The position numbers were made by a program, and so were the translations under genes. DNA of 54,431 nucleotides from Achromobacter arsenitoxydans SY8 (GTDB lineage Bacteria; Pseudomonadota; Gammaproteobacteria; Burkholderiales; Burkholderiaceae_B). The DNA lies in assembly GCF_000236785.1 (NCBI RefSeq), contig NZ_AGUF01000102.1:1-54431 (forward strand). Direction: 5' to 3'. This document shows positions 35,286-43,549 of this stretch, one piece after another. Position 1 is the stretch's first letter; every line of letters begins with the position of its first letter. The notes below the pieces were generated by a model. It saw only the letters and a list, made by a program, of their open reading frames with translations. It did no database searches and was not told the origin of the DNA.

Positions 35286-35344
35286 TAGGGCCTGTCTGCA
35301 CTTGACGTGTATTCTTGACAGGCCCTAACCCGCCTTCGGGCGGG
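35286..35344 (+). repeat. Two further hairpins between aapJ and aapQ
   Basis: A perfect 11-bp inverted repeat TAGGGCCTGTC/GACAGGCCCTA (35286-35296 and 35317-35327) encloses 20 bases. Next to it is a CCCGCC-TTCG-GGCGGG hairpin (35329-35344). With the preceding stem this makes three stacked hairpins in a 168-bp gap before aapQ. Confidence 0.75.
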
Positions 35345-35409
35345 CGGCAGAAGTGGGTGGCGCGGCTTTTCCGGATGGCCACCCGGTGTCCGACTTCTGT
35401 AGATTCATC

Positions 35410-36600
35410 ATGACGACTCCCAACAAAAACGCCCCGCTTTCGGCACCCCCACGGCGTCTGAACTGGAACGATCCCGGCGTGCGCTCCGTGGTCTACCAGG
35501 TGCTTGCGCTGACCGCGGTAGCCTGGGCCGTGTGGTTCCTGGTTTCAAACACCCTTCATAACCTTTCCGTGCGAAATATCGCCACGGGCTTCGGTTTCCT
35601 GAACCGCGAGGCCGGGTTCGCGATCGGCGAAACGCCCATTGCCTACAACCCCGCGGACACCTACGGCCGCGCCATCCTGGTGGGCCTGCTCAACACGCTG
35701 CGCGTGGCCGTCATCGGCATCGTGCTGGCGACGATCCTCGGCACCCTCATCGGCATCGGCCGCCTGTCCAAGAACTGGCTGGTGTCCAAGATCACGTCCG
35801 TCTATGTCGAGGTGATGCGCAACGTGCCGCTGCTGCTGCAGCTGTTCTTCTGGTATGCGCTGATCACCGAAAACATGCCGGGTCCGCGCCAGGCGCACAA
35901 CCCGCTGCCGGGCGTGTTCATTTCCAACCGCGGCCTCAAGGTGCCGTCGCTGGAAGGCAATTCGCTGGACTGGATGCTGGCCGGGCTGGGACTGGCCATC
36001 GTGGCCATCATCCTGCTGGGTCACTGGGGCAAGAAGCGCCAGGAAGCCACAGGCCATATCTTCCCGCTGGGCCGCGTGGCCATCGGCTTGCTGATCGGCC
36101 TTCCCATCGTCGGCTGGCTGGTCAGCGGCGCGTCGCTGACGCTGAACATGCCTGAGCTCAAGGGCTTCAATTTTTCAGGCGGCCTGACGCTGTCGCCGGA
36201 GTTCGCCGCGCTGCTGGCGGGCCTGGTGATCTACACGTCGGCGTTCATCGCTGAAGTGGTGCGCTCGGGCATCCAGGCGGTCAACAACGGCCAATGGGAA
36301 GCCGCGGGCTCGCTGGGCCTGCCGCGCGCCAAGGTGCTGCGCCTGGTGATCCTGCCGCAGGCGCTGCGCGTGATCATCCCCCCGATGACCAGCCAGTACC
36401 TGAACCTGACGAAGAACAGCTCGCTGGCCGTGGCTATCGGTTACCCCGACATTGTGTCGGTGGTGAACACCACGCTGAACCAGACGGGCCAGGCCATCGA
36501 GGGCATTCTCATCATCATGGGCGCGTACCTCACGGTCAGCCTGTCGATCTCGATCTTCATGAACTGGTACAACAAGCGCATTGCGCTGGTGGAGCGTTGA
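35410..36600 (+). CDS. aapQ: General L-amino-acid ABC transporter permease AapQ
   Basis: A 396-residue inner-membrane permease with about eight helices. The conserved polar-amino-acid permease loop is SGIQAVNNGQWEAAGSLGLP, followed by ILPQALRVIIPPMTSQYLN. A long insert between the early helices (FNREAGFAIGETPIAYNP-like region) is typical of AapQ. It pairs with AapM. The ATG at 35410 was chosen after the three hairpins; the frame opens earlier at 35353. One base separates its stop from the aapM start. Confidence 0.94.
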   Translation: MTTPNKNAPLSAPPRRLNWNDPGVRSVVYQVLALTAVAWAVWFLVSNTLHNLSVRNIATGFGFLNREAGFAIGETPIAYNPADTYGRAILVGLLNTLRVAVIGIVLATILGTLIGIGRLSKNWLVSKITSVYVEVMRNVPLLLQLFFWYALITENMPGPRQAHNPLPGVFISNRGLKVPSLEGNSLDWMLAGLGLAIVAIILLGHWGKKRQEATGHIFPLGRVAIGLLIGLPIVGWLVSGASLTLNMPELKGFNFSGGLTLSPEFAALLAGLVIYTSAFIAEVVRSGIQAVNNGQWEAAGSLGLPRAKVLRLVILPQALRVIIPPMTSQYLNLTKNSSLAVAIGYPDIVSVVNTTLNQTGQAIEGILIIMGAYLTVSLSISIFMNWYNKRIALVER

Positions 36601-36601
36601 T

Positions 36602-37702
36602 ATGAGCAGCACTACGCATACCCCCAGCGAAGCCCTGCCGCCGCCCAGCAACCAGACGGGGGTGTGGGCGTGGCTCAAGTCCCGCCTGTTCTCGTCGCCG
36701 CTGAACATCCTGATCACGGTGCTGCTGGCGTGGTTTCTGCTGATGGCGATTCCGGCGCTGGTGGAGTGGGCCTTCATCAAGGCCAACTTCGATGCGGCCA
36801 ACGCCCAGGAATGCCGTGCAAGCGGCGGCGCCTGCTGGGCGTTCATCATCGAAAAGCACCGGCTGATCCTGTTCGGCACGTATCCGTTCGATGAGCAATG
36901 GCGGCCGCTGATCGCCACCATCATCCTGGTGGCGGTGATCGTCTGCAGCGGCATCCGCCGCTTCTGGAACTGGAAGCTTGCCGTCATCTGGACCGTGGGC
37001 CTGACGGCCGTGGCGCTCCTGATGTGGGGCGGCGTGTTCGGCCTGACCTACGTGGAAAATTCGCGCTGGGGCGGCCTGCCGCTTACGCTGATCCTGTCCA
37101 CGTTCGGCATCGCCTTCGCGTTCCCCATCGGCGTGCTGCTGGCCCTGGGCCGGCGCTCGAAGATGCCCGCGATCAAGGCGCTGTGCGTCGTGTACATCGA
37201 GCTGATCCGCGGCGTGCCGCTCATCAGCCTGCTGTTCATGTCGTCGGTGATGCTGCCCTTGTTCCTGCCGGAAGGCTTTTCGATCGACAAGCTTCTGCGC
37301 GCGCAGATCGCCATCATCATGTTCGCGGCGGCCTATATCGCCGAAACGGTGCGCGGCGGCTTGCAGGCCATCCCGAAAGGGCAGTACGAGGGCGCGGATT
37401 CGCTGGGCCTGAACTACTGGCAGCAGATGCGCAAGATCATCCTGCCGCAGGCGCTCAAGATTGTGATTCCGCCGCTGGTCAGCATCTTCATCGCGCTGTT
37501 CAAGGACACGTCGCTGGTGGTGATCATCGGTATTTTCGACCTGACGCTGGCGGCCAAGGCAGCCTTGTCCGACGCGGCATGGCGCGGATTCGGGGTGGAG
37601 GCGTACCTGTTTATTTCGCTCATCTACTTCGTTTTCTGCTTCTCCATGTCCAAATACAGCCAGGCGCTGGAAAAACGCCTGGCCACGGGTCACGCACGCT
37701 AG
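36602..37702 (+). CDS. aapM: General L-amino-acid ABC transporter permease AapM
   Basis: A 366-residue permease. The permease loop [20 protein letters not shown] and [25 protein letters not shown] segments are intact. An N-terminal region with Cys residues ([15 protein letters not shown]) faces the periplasm, as in other AapM proteins. The start at 36602 directly follows the aapQ stop (TGA-T-ATG). It forms the channel with AapQ. Confidence 0.94.
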   Translation: MSSTTHTPSEALPPPSNQTGVWAWLKSRLFSSPLNILITVLLAWFLLMAIPALVEWAFIKANFDAANAQECRASGGACWAFIIEKHRLILFGTYPFDEQWRPLIATIILVAVIVCSGIRRFWNWKLAVIWTVGLTAVALLMWGGVFGLTYVENSRWGGLPLTLILSTFGIAFAFPIGVLLALGRRSKMPAIKALCVVYIELIRGVPLISLLFMSSVMLPLFLPEGFSIDKLLRAQIAIIMFAAAYIAETVRGGLQAIPKGQYEGADSLGLNYWQQMRKIILPQALKIVIPPLVSIFIALFKDTSLVVIIGIFDLTLAAKAALSDAAWRGFGVEAYLFISLIYFVFCFSMSKYSQALEKRLATGHAR

Positions 37703-37763
37703 CAATATGCCGCGCGTCCGCCGTAAGGCGGGCGCGCCCAGCGATACTTACGGGAGTACAGGC

Positions 37764-38504
37764 ATGTCGGATGCCATTATTCGTTTGCAGGACGTGAACA
37801 AGTGGTACGGCCAGTTCCACGTGTTGCGCAATATCAACCTGGACGTCGCGCCAGGCGAGCGCATCGTGGTGTGCGGACCCTCGGGTTCGGGCAAGTCCAC
37901 GATGATCCGCTGCATCAACCGTCTGGAAGAGCACCAGAAGGGCCACATCATCGTGGACGGCACGGAGCTCACCAATGACCTGAAGCACATCGAGACGATC
38001 CGCAAGGACGTGGGCATGGTGTTTCAGCATTTCAATCTTTTCCCGCACCTGACGGTGCTGGAAAACCTGACGCTGGGCCCGATGTGGGTGCTGAAGAAGC
38101 CGCGCGCGGAAGCCGAGGCGACGGCGATGAAGTATCTGCAGCGCGTGCGGATTCCGGAGCAGGCTACGAAGTTCCCCGGCCAGTTGTCGGGCGGCCAGCA
38201 GCAGCGCGTGGCGATCGCGCGTTCCTTGTGCATGAACCCCAAGATCATGCTGTTCGATGAGCCCACTTCCGCGCTGGATCCGGAAATGGTGAAGGAAGTG
38301 CTGGACGTGATGGTCAGCCTGGCCCAGGAAAGCGGCATGACGATGATTTGCGTGACCCACGAAATGGGGTTTGCGCGGAAGGTCGCCAACCGCGTGATCT
38401 TCATGGACCGGGGCGAGATCATTGAACAGAACACGCCGGACGAGTTCTTCGATAACCCGCAGAACGAGCGGACCAAGCTCTTCCTGAGCCAGATCCTGCA
38501 CTGA
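37764..38504 (+). CDS. aapP: General L-amino-acid ABC transporter ATP-binding protein AapP
   Basis: A 246-residue ATPase. Walker A is [10 protein letters not shown], signature [14 protein letters not shown], Walker [15 protein letters not shown] and H-loop VTHEM. It is closely related to GlnQ/BztD. The ATG at 37764 follows GGGAG. It is the last gene of aapJQMP and is followed by an intrinsic terminator. Confidence 0.95.
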   Translation: MSDAIIRLQDVNKWYGQFHVLRNINLDVAPGERIVVCGPSGSGKSTMIRCINRLEEHQKGHIIVDGTELTNDLKHIETIRKDVGMVFQHFNLFPHLTVLENLTLGPMWVLKKPRAEAEATAMKYLQRVRIPEQATKFPGQLSGGQQQRVAIARSLCMNPKIMLFDEPTSALDPEMVKEVLDVMVSLAQESGMTMICVTHEMGFARKVANRVIFMDRGEIIEQNTPDEFFDNPQNERTKLFLSQILH

Positions 38505-38510
38505 TCCGCC

Positions 38511-38536
38511 AAAGCCGCCTTCGGGCGGTTTTTCTT
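38511..38536 (+). terminator. Rho-independent terminator after aapP
   Basis: A CCGCC-TTCG-GGCGG stem with flanking AAAG is followed by TTTTTCTTT, 10 bp after the aapP stop. It closes the aapJQMP unit. Confidence 0.88.
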
Positions 38537-38569
38537 TGGGCGGAGGATATTGCCGGCGCCGGGCGGCCA

Positions 38570-38655
38570 GGGGGGGGGAGGGGGCCAATCCGTGGAAGTC
38601 CGGCAGAACTTCCTGGTATCCCTTTGTTACGACCTTCGCGCCTGTGGGGTATGCT
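38570..38655 (+). promoter_or_regulatory. G9 homopolymer tract and putative promoter of the Bug receptor gene
   Basis: Nine consecutive G residues (38570-38578), then A and five more G (38580-38584), lie upstream of a possible promoter: TTACGA (38627-38632), 17-bp spacer, TATGCT (38650-38655). The tract ends about 49 bp before the -35 element and 116 bp before the Bug start codon. Homopolymer G tracts of this length can slip during replication. Any effect on expression is inferred. Confidence 0.4.
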
Positions 38656-38693
38656 ACTGACCGCCATTGATCTGGAGTGAGGAGAACACCACC

Positions 38694-39710
38694 ATGACAC
38701 ATACCCCCCGCAGCGCTGTGCGCCGCGCCCTGTTGCAAGGCGCCGTGGCGCTGGCCGCTACCCTGCCTTTTGCCGCGCCGGCGCTGGCGCAGGCTACCGA
38801 TTTCCCGACGAAGCCGATCCGCTTTGTCGTTCCCTACCCGCCTGGCGGTCCGCTGGACACGATGGCCCGGATGCTGGCCGAGAAGGTGCGCGGTTCGCTG
38901 GGCCAGCCGGTGATCGTGGAGAACCGTTCGGGCGCGGGCGGCAATATCGGCGCGGACCTGGTGGCCAAGGCGCAGCCCGACGGCTATACGCTGGTGATGG
39001 GCGCGGTGGCGACGCACGCGATCAATCCCTGGCTGTTCGCCAATCTGCCTTACGATCCGGTGAAGGATTTCGCGCCGGTGACGATCGTGGCGGCGGTGCC
39101 GAACGTGCTGGTGATGAATGTGGAGTTCGCGCAGAAGAACAAGATTGAAAAGCTGGCTGACCTGATCGACTATGCGAAGAAGAATCCGGGCAAGCTGAAT
39201 TACGGTTCGGGCGGCAACGGCAGTGCGGGTCATCTGTCGGGCGAGTTGCTGAAGGCGCGCGCGGGGATCAATGTCGAGCACATCCCTTACCAGGGCGCGG
39301 CGCCGGCGCAGTTGGCGCTGCTGTCGGGCCAGTCGGATTTCATGTTCGACAATCTGGCGGCGTCGGCGCCGCTGATCAAGGACGGCAAGGTTAAGGCGCT
39401 GGCGGTTACGACGGCGAAGCGTTCGTCGTTGCTGGCGGATGTGCCGACGGTGGAAGAGTCGGGCGTGAAGGGCTTTGACCTGGGTACGTGGTTCGGGGTG
39501 TTCACGACGGGCGGCACGCCGGCGCCGGTGGTGGCGAAGCTGAACAAGGCCTATGTGGAGGCGATGGGACAGGATGACGTGAAGCAGCGTTTGCTGACCA
39601 TGGGGTCCGAGGCGAAGGCGATGACGCCTGAGGCATTTGCGGAGTTCGTGAAGGCCGAGAAGGCGAAGTATCAGGAGATTGTGAAGATCTCGGGTGCTAG
39701 TTTGAATTGA
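38694..39710 (+). CDS. Bug/TctC family periplasmic receptor
   Basis: A 338-residue tripartite tricarboxylate transporter-type receptor. A signal peptide with a twin-Arg start (AVRRALLQGAVALAATLPFAAPALAQ) precedes PTKPIRFVVPYPPGGPLDTMAR and the ENRSGAGGNIGADLVAKAQPDGYT block that define the family. The ATG at 38694 follows GAGGAGA. No TctA/TctB membrane genes are adjacent, as usual for the many orphan Bug receptors of this bacterial family. The ligand is unknown, probably a small carboxylate. Confidence 0.93.
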   Translation: MTHTPRSAVRRALLQGAVALAATLPFAAPALAQATDFPTKPIRFVVPYPPGGPLDTMARMLAEKVRGSLGQPVIVENRSGAGGNIGADLVAKAQPDGYTLVMGAVATHAINPWLFANLPYDPVKDFAPVTIVAAVPNVLVMNVEFAQKNKIEKLADLIDYAKKNPGKLNYGSGGNGSAGHLSGELLKARAGINVEHIPYQGAAPAQLALLSGQSDFMFDNLAASAPLIKDGKVKALAVTTAKRSSLLADVPTVEESGVKGFDLGTWFGVFTTGGTPAPVVAKLNKAYVEAMGQDDVKQRLLTMGSEAKAMTPEAFAEFVKAEKAKYQEIVKISGASLN

Positions 39711-39755
39711 TGTTGATGGGCGTCTTTTGTTGAGATGCCTGTTGTGTGGTTTTTT

Positions 39756-39795
39756 ACGCCTGCCGGGGGTTCCTGGCGGGCGTTTTTGTTTTTTG
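39756..39795 (+). terminator. Rho-independent terminator after the Bug receptor gene
   Basis: Arms ACGCCTGCC and GGCGGGCG(T), with one G-T pair, are followed by TTTTTGTTTTTT. It sits 46 bp after the stop. Confidence 0.82.
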
Positions 39796-39805
39796 CTCTG
39801 GTTCT

Positions 39806-39832
39806 GGCTTTGGCTTTGGCTTTGGCTTTGGC
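39806..39832 (+). repeat. GGCTTT hexanucleotide tandem repeat
   Basis: Four perfect GGCTTT units and a partial fifth (GGC) lie just after the terminator and end four bases before repeat copy B. Copies A and C have no such tract. Confidence 0.9.
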
Positions 39833-39835
39833 GGG

Positions 39836-40269
39836 GGGCTGCGTTGCTGGTTCTTTTGACGCCCGGCGCGTCGGCGGCCTGGGGCGCGCGGGGCTACGAT
39901 TGCGGTCCGGAGCGTTCGCTCCGGACTTCCCCTTCGTCATCGTCGTTGTCGCCTTCGGCGACTGCCTTCCGATTCCCTCGGGCGCATCTACACGCCCCGC
40001 GCACCCCAGGCCGCCGCCACGCCGGGCTTTGGTGATTGGATCTTATCGGGCGCTGGGGCGGGTAGGGTTCTTTAGGTTCTTGCCGTCATCTGTGGTGGGG
40101 GGGAAGCGTCTTGCGGGGCCCGCCCCACGCCGGCCGCGCGGGCGGCCTTGTGGGGCTTACGCGGCGTCTTGCGTCGTGGCGATGACGCTGCGCGCATGGG
40201 TGGCCTTTGGCACATCGCCTGTGTCTGACACCCCACATGGGAAGCGATGGCGCCAAGTGTCAGGCGCCC
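39836..40269 (+). repeat. Dispersed structured repeat, copy B
   Basis: This is the most diverged copy. The outer inverted repeat is at 39861-39894 and 39994-40027; the right arm equals that of copies A and C, and the left differs from A at three adjacent bases. The invariant palindrome is at 39905-39926. The small hairpin (39948-39962) is GTCGCC/GGCGAC, a paired change relative to copy A. The second stem (40122-40156) has altered but still pairing bases. The end carries GTGTCTGACACC (40221-40232) and a GGCGCC dyad. It lies between the Bug gene and the hypothetical gene at 40281, tail to tail. No gene is supported within it. Confidence 0.88.
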
Positions 40270-40280
40270 ATTTCAAAGCG

Positions 40281-40640
40281 TTATTGTTGGGGGCGCGTGA
40301 TTAGGCCTTGCAGCAGGCGTTCCAGCAGTTGCCTGTCGTAATCTCCGTCGGTGATCCGGTACTGTTCAGGATCGCGGTTCACCCAGGAGTCGGCGACGAT
40401 CCAGTCGCTGCCGTCCTGTTCCAGGCGCAATGCGTAGATCCAGTTCCCCGTCCAGCTTCGATGCAGGCGGAGCCAGCCGTCGTGCAGGTAGATGAACCAC
40501 TTGTCCTCCATTTCCCGCGGGATGCTGCCTGCTTGCAGGCGAGCGTATTCGTCGGCGCTGTAGCGGGCCTGGAAATTCAGGGGTTCGCGTTGGTCGGGGG
40601 CGGGCAGGTGTTTCCAGGAGTCGGGTGTTGCGATGGGCAT
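40281..40640 (-). CDS. Conserved-looking hypothetical protein
   Basis: A 119-residue soluble protein without signal peptide or membrane segment. It is rich in Trp, Tyr and Asp: DKWFIYLHDGWLRLHRSWTGNWIYALRLEQDGS reads like an alternating beta-strand domain, followed by a helical end (YDRQLLERLLQGLI). Codon use is normal for the region and it starts divergently, 52 bp from the glyoxalase-like gene. I do not recognise the family. The stop lies about 12 bp from repeat copy B. Confidence 0.7.
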   Translation of the reverse strand: MPIATPDSWKHLPAPDQREPLNFQARYSADEYARLQAGSIPREMEDKWFIYLHDGWLRLHRSWTGNWIYALRLEQDGSDWIVADSWVNRDPEQYRITDGDYDRQLLERLLQGLITRPQQ

Positions 40641-40692
40641 GTTTGGGCCAGTGGTCTATGCTGTTTTTTTCGCATACTACCAAGAGCCCGAC

Positions 40693-41055
40693 ATGCATCT
40701 GCAAGCCGCCATACCGATCCTGCGCATTTTCTCGGTGGAGAAGGCGCGCGATTTCTATCTGGATTTTCTGGGGTTTACGTGGGACTGGGAGCATCGCTTC
40801 GAGGCCGGGTTTCCGCTGTATGCGCAGGTGCATCGCGGGGATCTGGTGCTGCATTTGTCGGAGCACCATGGCGATGCGACGCCCGGGTCCGCCGTGTTTG
40901 TGCGGATGCGGGGCGTGGATGACTATCACGCGGAAGTCAGCGCGAAGGGGTACGCATACATGCGGCCGTGCGTGCAGGATCAGCCATGGGGGCGGGTGAT
41001 GGCGGTGACTGATCCGTTCGGCAATCGGCTGACCTTTTGCGAATCGCAGGACTAG
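40693..41055 (+). CDS. Glyoxalase superfamily protein, bleomycin-resistance type
   Basis: A 120-residue protein. AIPILRIFSVEKARDFYLDFLGFTWDWEH opens it in the manner of bleomycin-binding proteins, and WGRVMAVTDPFGNRLTFCE closes it. The pattern matches single-domain VOC proteins that dimerise to bind a hydrophobic ligand. The ATG at 40693 follows AAGAG and fits the domain; the frame opens earlier at 40633. A resistance role is possible but not shown. It is convergent with the gentisate-cluster LivF, 14 bp apart. Confidence 0.8.
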   Translation: MHLQAAIPILRIFSVEKARDFYLDFLGFTWDWEHRFEAGFPLYAQVHRGDLVLHLSEHHGDATPGSAVFVRMRGVDDYHAEVSAKGYAYMRPCVQDQPWGRVMAVTDPFGNRLTFCESQD

Positions 41056-41069
41056 CGTTCCGCGCCGCG

Positions 41070-41762
41070 CTATACGCCCAGGTAGCGATGCGCCAGTTCG
41101 GGCTGCGCGGCCAGTTCAGCCGGGCTGCCTTGCCAGACGACGCGGCCTTTTTCCAGGACGTGGTGGCGGTCTACCAGTGTGGCCATTTCCTTGAGGTTTT
41201 TGTCGATCACCAGGATGGTCTGGCCTTCTTCCTTCAGGCGGCGCAGGCAGTTCCAGATTTCCTGGCGGATGAGGGGCGCGAGGCCTTCGGTGGCTTCGTC
41301 CAGGATGAGCAGGCGCGGATTGATGAGCAGTGCGCGGCCCACGGCGAGCATCTGTTGTTCGCCGCCGGACAGGGTGCGGGCGGATTGGGTGCGGCGTTCC
41401 TTCAGGCGCGGGAAGAGGTCGAACACGCGCCCCACGTGCCAGCCTGCGCGCGTGTTGCGGGCGGTGGCGATGAGGTTTTCTTCGACCGACAGCGAACCAA
41501 ATACGCGGCGGCCTTCGGGCACCAGGCCGATGCCGAGCTGCGCGATGCGGTGTGGCGCCAGTCCGGCGATGGGCTTGCCATCGAGCAGGATGTTGCCGCC
41601 CTGGGCGGGCAGCATGCCCATGAGGGTTTTGACGGTCGTGCTCTTGCCCATGCCGTTGCGGCCGATCAGGGAGACGACCTGGCGCGGGGCGATGTCGAGG
41701 TCTACGCCGAAGAGCACTTTGCTGGCGCCATAGCCGCCCTGTAGTTGTTTGACTTGCAGCAT
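41070..41762 (-). CDS. Liv-type ABC transporter ATP-binding protein (LivF), gentisate-cluster importer
   Basis: A 230-residue ATPase with intact Walker A (GRNGMGKSTT), signature LSGGEQQM and Walker B LLILDEATEGLAP. The H-loop region reads LVIDKNLKEM instead of the common LVEQN, a variant known in some LivF subgroups. It has the last position in the long minus-strand cluster. Its ATG shares one base with the livG stop (TGATG). Confidence 0.92.
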   Translation of the reverse strand: MLQVKQLQGGYGASKVLFGVDLDIAPRQVVSLIGRNGMGKSTTVKTLMGMLPAQGGNILLDGKPIAGLAPHRIAQLGIGLVPEGRRVFGSLSVEENLIATARNTRAGWHVGRVFDLFPRLKERRTQSARTLSGGEQQMLAVGRALLINPRLLILDEATEGLAPLIRQEIWNCLRRLKEEGQTILVIDKNLKEMATLVDRHHVLEKGRVVWQGSPAELAAQPELAHRYLGV

Positions 41763-42514
41763 CAGTCCTCCTCGCCCAGGTAGGCGGCGCGCACGTCGGG
41801 GTGGCGGCGCACCTCGTCGGGCGTGCCGGTGAAGATGGTTTTGCCGTAGACCAGCACGGTGACGCGGTCGGCCAGCGCGAAGACGGCGTCCATGTCGTGC
41901 TCGACCAGCAGGATGGCGTAGCGGCCCTTGAGCGTTTGCAGCAGGGCGGTCATGCGCTGGGATTCTTCGGCGCCCATGCCGGCCATGGGTTCGTCCAGCA
42001 GCAGCACGGAGGCGTCCAGCGACAGGGCCATGGCCAGTTCAAGCTGGCGCTTTTCGCCGTGCGCCAGGGCCGATACGCGTACATCGTAGCGGCCGCCCAG
42101 GCCGACGCGCTCCAGCGCCTGCCGCGCCGGTTCGCGCAGCCGCGTCATGCGCCTGGCGTTGCGCCATAGGTTGAAGCCGCCGGGGCTGTGCGCCTGTACG
42201 GCCATGGCGACGTTGTCTTCGGCGGTGAAGTCGGGATAGAGCTGGCTGATCTGGAAGGACCGCGCGAGTCCTGCCGCGGGCCGCTTGTGGGCGGGCATGC
42301 GGGTGATGTCGCCGCCGTCTAGCCATATGCTGCCGGCATCGGGCAGGATTTCGCCGCTGATCTGGGACAGCAGTGTGGTCTTGCCCGCGCCATTGGGGCC
42401 GATGAGCGCGTGCAGTTCGCCGGGCCTGACTTCCAGGTTGACGCCTTGCGTCGCGTGGACGGCGCCGAAGGATTTCTTCAGGCCCCGGATTTCGAGTTTG
42501 GGATGTCCGGTCAT
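41762..42514 (-). CDS. Liv-type ABC transporter ATP-binding protein (LivG), gentisate-cluster importer
   Basis: A 250-residue ATPase. Walker A GPNGAGKTT, LARSFQISQLYPDFTAEDN typical of LivG, the signature-like ALAHGEKRQLELAMAL, Walker B VLLLDEPMAGM and H-loop VEHDM are present. ATGA overlap with livM upstream. It powers the same permease as its LivF neighbour. Confidence 0.92.
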   Translation of the reverse strand: MTGHPKLEIRGLKKSFGAVHATQGVNLEVRPGELHALIGPNGAGKTTLLSQISGEILPDAGSIWLDGGDITRMPAHKRPAAGLARSFQISQLYPDFTAEDNVAMAVQAHSPGGFNLWRNARRMTRLREPARQALERVGLGGRYDVRVSALAHGEKRQLELAMALSLDASVLLLDEPMAGMGAEESQRMTALLQTLKGRYAILLVEHDMDAVFALADRVTVLVYGKTIFTGTPDEVRRHPDVRAAYLGEED

Positions 42515-43539
42515 TGCTTGCCTCCCGCCAGCCAGCCGTAGACGCCGCGCTTGCCGAACAGCACCACCAGCACCAGCACCGGGCCCAGGATCAGCATCCA
42601 GTGTTCGGTCCAGCCGGTGGCGACCTGTTCCAGCCCCAGGTATACGGCGACGCCCAGGACGGGGCCGAAGATGGAGCCCATGCCGCCCAGGATCACCATG
42701 GCCATGAGTTCGCCCGATTTCTGCCAGGCCGACATGTCGGGGCTGACAAAGAGCGCGTAGTTGGCCCACAGTGCGCCGGCAAGGCCCGTGCCGGCGGCCG
42801 ACAGCACGAAGGCCGTCAGCCGGTAGCGCAGCGGAGCCAGGCCTAGTCCGATGCTGCGGCGAGGGTTCTGCTTGATGCTCTGCAGCGCCATGCCGAACGG
42901 GGAATTGACGATGCGCCGGCAAACGATGATCCAGGCGGTCATCAGCGCCAGGCAGACGTAGTAGAAGGTGGCGGGATGGTTCAGGTCCAGGCCGGGCAAG
43001 GTGTTGCGCGCGTCGATGGACAGGCCGTCGTCGCCGCCGTAGATCATCAGGCCGACCAGGATGAAATACAGCATCTGCCCGAAGGCCAGGGTGATCATGA
43101 TGAACTGCACGCCGGACGTGCGCAGCGACAAAAAGCCCACCGCCAGCCCCGCCAGCGCGGCCACGGCCACCGCCAGCGGCCACATGATCAGGGCGGCATT
43201 GCTGCCGCTCCAGCCGAACAGCGTGTCGCCCTGGCCCAGGTGAAAGCCGGCGATGCCGATGACATAGCCGCCCAGGCCGAAGAATGCGGCGTGGCCGAAG
43301 CTGACCATGGCGCCGTAGCCCAGGATCAGGTCCAGGCTGAAAGCCGCAATGGCGTAGATGAGAAAGCGCGTCATTAGGTTGATCAGGAAGCTTTCGCCCG
43401 TGGCCGACGCGATGGCCGGTACCAGGACGAACAGCAGCAGGCCGACCGCGTTGACGACGGCGCTTCGGGTGATGCGTGTTTCGCGTGCGCTGACGCGCAG
43501 ATCAGGCAGGGCGTCCGTCGATGGAGTTCGAGTGTTCAT
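42511..43539 (-). CDS. Liv-type ABC transporter permease (LivM), gentisate-cluster importer
   Basis: A 342-residue permease with about ten helices and LivM motifs LILGYGAMVSFGHAAFFGLGGY and VILGGMGSIFGPVLGVAVY. It is of normal family length, unlike the extended LivM of the first importer. Ten bases separate it from livH, and its stop overlaps the livG start. Confidence 0.92.
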   Translation of the reverse strand: MNTRTPSTDALPDLRVSARETRITRSAVVNAVGLLLFVLVPAIASATGESFLINLMTRFLIYAIAAFSLDLILGYGAMVSFGHAAFFGLGGYVIGIAGFHLGQGDTLFGWSGSNAALIMWPLAVAVAALAGLAVGFLSLRTSGVQFIMITLAFGQMLYFILVGLMIYGGDDGLSIDARNTLPGLDLNHPATFYYVCLALMTAWIIVCRRIVNSPFGMALQSIKQNPRRSIGLGLAPLRYRLTAFVLSAAGTGLAGALWANYALFVSPDMSAWQKSGELMAMVILGGMGSIFGPVLGVAVYLGLEQVATGWTEHWMLILGPVLVLVVLFGKRGVYGWLAGGKQ

Positions 43540-43549
43540 GGATTTTTTC

